NCBI GenBank assembly: GCA_029264225.1
Contig: JARICB010000201.1
Location: 1 to 5,147, forward strand
Direction of reading: 5' to 3'
Origin: Nocardioides sp.
Lineage (GTDB): Bacteria; Actinomycetota; Actinomycetes; Propionibacteriales; Nocardioidaceae
Length of the DNA: 5,147 bases
Numbering within the stretch: position 1 is the stretch's first letter; each line of letters begins with the position of its first letter. The translations under genes were made by a program, and so were the position numbers. The notes below the pieces were generated by a model, which saw only the letters and a list, made by a program, of their open reading frames with translations, did no database searches and had not been told where the DNA came from. Positions 4,336-5,147 of the stretch are shown here, one piece after another.

Positions 4336-5147
4336 TTCCGAAGCCCCCGGCACATCCAGCCCTACGACACCTCGCCCCACTCCCAACAAGGCGGCGGAGG
4401 CCCTCAAGGGCGTCTCCAGCGAACCGGGTGCAGCCAAGCCCGATCCGATCGTGATCGCCACCAACATCACCCGCCAGTTCGGCGGTCTCAAGGCCGTCGA
4501 CGTCGACCACCTGGAGATCCAACGCGGTGTCATCACTGCGCTGATCGGCCCCAACGGGGCAGGCAAGACCACGTTCTTCAACCTGCTCACCGGCTTCGAC
4601 AAGCCCGACAGCGGCGATTGGTCCTTCAACGGCAAGAGCCTCAAGAACGTAGCCCCGCACAAGGTGGCTCGTCGCGGCATGGTCCGCACCTTCCAGCTCA
4701 CCAAGGTGCTCTCGAAGCTTACGGTGCTCGAGAACATGCGACTGGGAGCAACCGGACAGATGGGCGAAGGCTTCCTCGCCGCCCCCCTCAAGATGCTCTG
4801 GGGCGGCCAGGAGAGGGCCAACACGGAACGGGCCCGCGAACTGCTCGGCCGGTTCAAGCTCAATGCCAAGGAGGACGACTTCGCCGGGTCGCTGTCGGGT
4901 GGCCAGCGAAAGCTCCTGGAGATGGCGCGAGCCCTGATGGTCAAGCCTGAACTGGTGATGCTCGACGAGCCCATGGCCGGCGTCAATCCGGCCTTGAAGC
5001 AGTCGTTGCTGGGCCACGTGAAGTCGCTGCGCGACGACGGCATGACCGTACTCTTCGTGGAGCACGACATGGACATGGTCCGCGACATCTCCGACTGGGT
5101 CATCGTCATGGCGCAGGGCAAGATCATCGCCGAGGGGACGCCCGACT
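4325..5147 (+). CDS. livG: Branched-chain amino acid type ABC transporter ATP-binding protein LivG (partial, runs off right edge)
   Basis: Cytoplasmic ATPase that powers the LivH/LivM channel, normally as a heterodimer with LivF. There are 274 complete codons before the edge and no stop is reached. Domains in order: a Pro/Ser/Thr/Ala-rich stretch (1-41), the A-loop region ITRQFGGLKAVD (48-59), Walker A GPNGAGKTT (75-83), Q-loop Q124 in RTFQ, signature LSGGQRKLLE (190-199), Walker B LVMLDEP (210-216) with catalytic E215, D-loop MAGVNP (217-222) and H-loop H247 in VEHDM. All catalytic motifs are intact. The MAGVNP and VEHDM variants are typical of LivG rather than LivF. E. coli LivG is 255 residues; without the leading extension this one matches, so perhaps 20-40 residues are missing at the end. 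ATG 4325 overlaps livM by 11 bp and has a Shine-Dalgarno. The extension could mean a later real start, but I see no better-supported one. Confidence 0.92.
   Translation, partial: MPADSEAPGTSSPTTPRPTPNKAAEALKGVSSEPGAAKPDPIVIATNITRQFGGLKAVDVDHLEIQRGVITALIGPNGAGKTTFFNLLTGFDKPDSGDWSFNGKSLKNVAPHKVARRGMVRTFQLTKVLSKLTVLENMRLGATGQMGEGFLAAPLKMLWGGQERANTERARELLGRFKLNAKEDDFAGSLSGGQRKLLEMARALMVKPELVMLDEPMAGVNPALKQSLLGHVKSLRDDGMTVLFVEHDMDMVRDISDWVIVMAQGKIIAEGTPD

Noticed and set aside
4241..5065. 274-codon minus-strand open frame over livG
   Set aside because: It is a shadow produced by high third-position GC in livG; His/Gln/Gly-rich translation, no family resemblance.
3922..5127. 401-codon open frame on the minus strand
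   Set aside because: It is antisense to livM and livG, whose catalytic and family motifs are unmistakable. Its translation is low-complexity Ser/Arg-rich and has no recognisable domain.
1..5147. Mobile elements, CRISPR arrays, tRNA genes, toxin-antitoxin or defence genes
   Set aside because: No transposase, terminal inverted repeat, regularly spaced repeat or tRNA-like cloverleaf was seen. All stretches over 250 bp are explained by conserved genes.

Overview
The window is GC-rich chromosomal DNA from an actinomycete (Actinomycetota). The evidence is strong G/C bias at third codon positions, actinobacterial-type PolA and LivG sequences, TANNNT-type -10 boxes, and start codons without Shine-Dalgarno sequences. 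The PolA and LivG sequences remind me most of Nocardioides-like Propionibacteriales. That is recollection, not a search, so the order is a low-confidence guess. I see no insertion sequence, phage gene, CRISPR array, tRNA or rRNA.

Layout. (1) 1-678, minus strand: the N-terminal 226 codons of DNA polymerase I (polA), running off the left edge and covering the 5' nuclease domain. (2) 742-1191, plus: a complete hotdog-fold thioesterase of the PaaI/EntH type, divergent from polA across 63 bp. Both genes may be leaderless. (3) 1200-1769, minus: a complete GNAT acetyltransferase with an Arg-rich tail, convergent with the thioesterase. Only 8 bp separate the two stop codons, and both stops lie in the arms of one perfect hairpin; a second, stronger hairpin lies in the 3' end of the GNAT gene. 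(4) 1770-2013: a 244-bp divergent regulatory region. It holds a good minus-strand promoter for the GNAT gene (CTGACA-17 bp-TAGGGT), a TATAGT box for the plus strand and an imperfect inverted repeat. (5) 2014 to the right edge, plus: a branched-chain amino acid type (HAAT) ABC transporter operon, livH - livM - livG, with an 18-bp gap and then an 11-bp overlap. LivG is cut by the right edge.

How the genes work together. LivH and LivM form the membrane channel, and LivG is one of the two ATPases that power it. LivF and a substrate-binding protein (LivK) are normally also required and are not in the window; LivF probably lies downstream. polA, the thioesterase and the GNAT enzyme are separate transcription units with no obvious shared pathway.

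The most notable feature is LivH. Its permease core is preceded by a signal peptide and a beta-rich domain of about 90 residues resembling carboxypeptidase-regulatory/transthyretin-like or SdrD-B-like folds, predicted to lie outside the cell. Apart from this and the hairpin at the convergent stops, the region looks like ordinary core chromosome. I did not find a new defence or mobile system.
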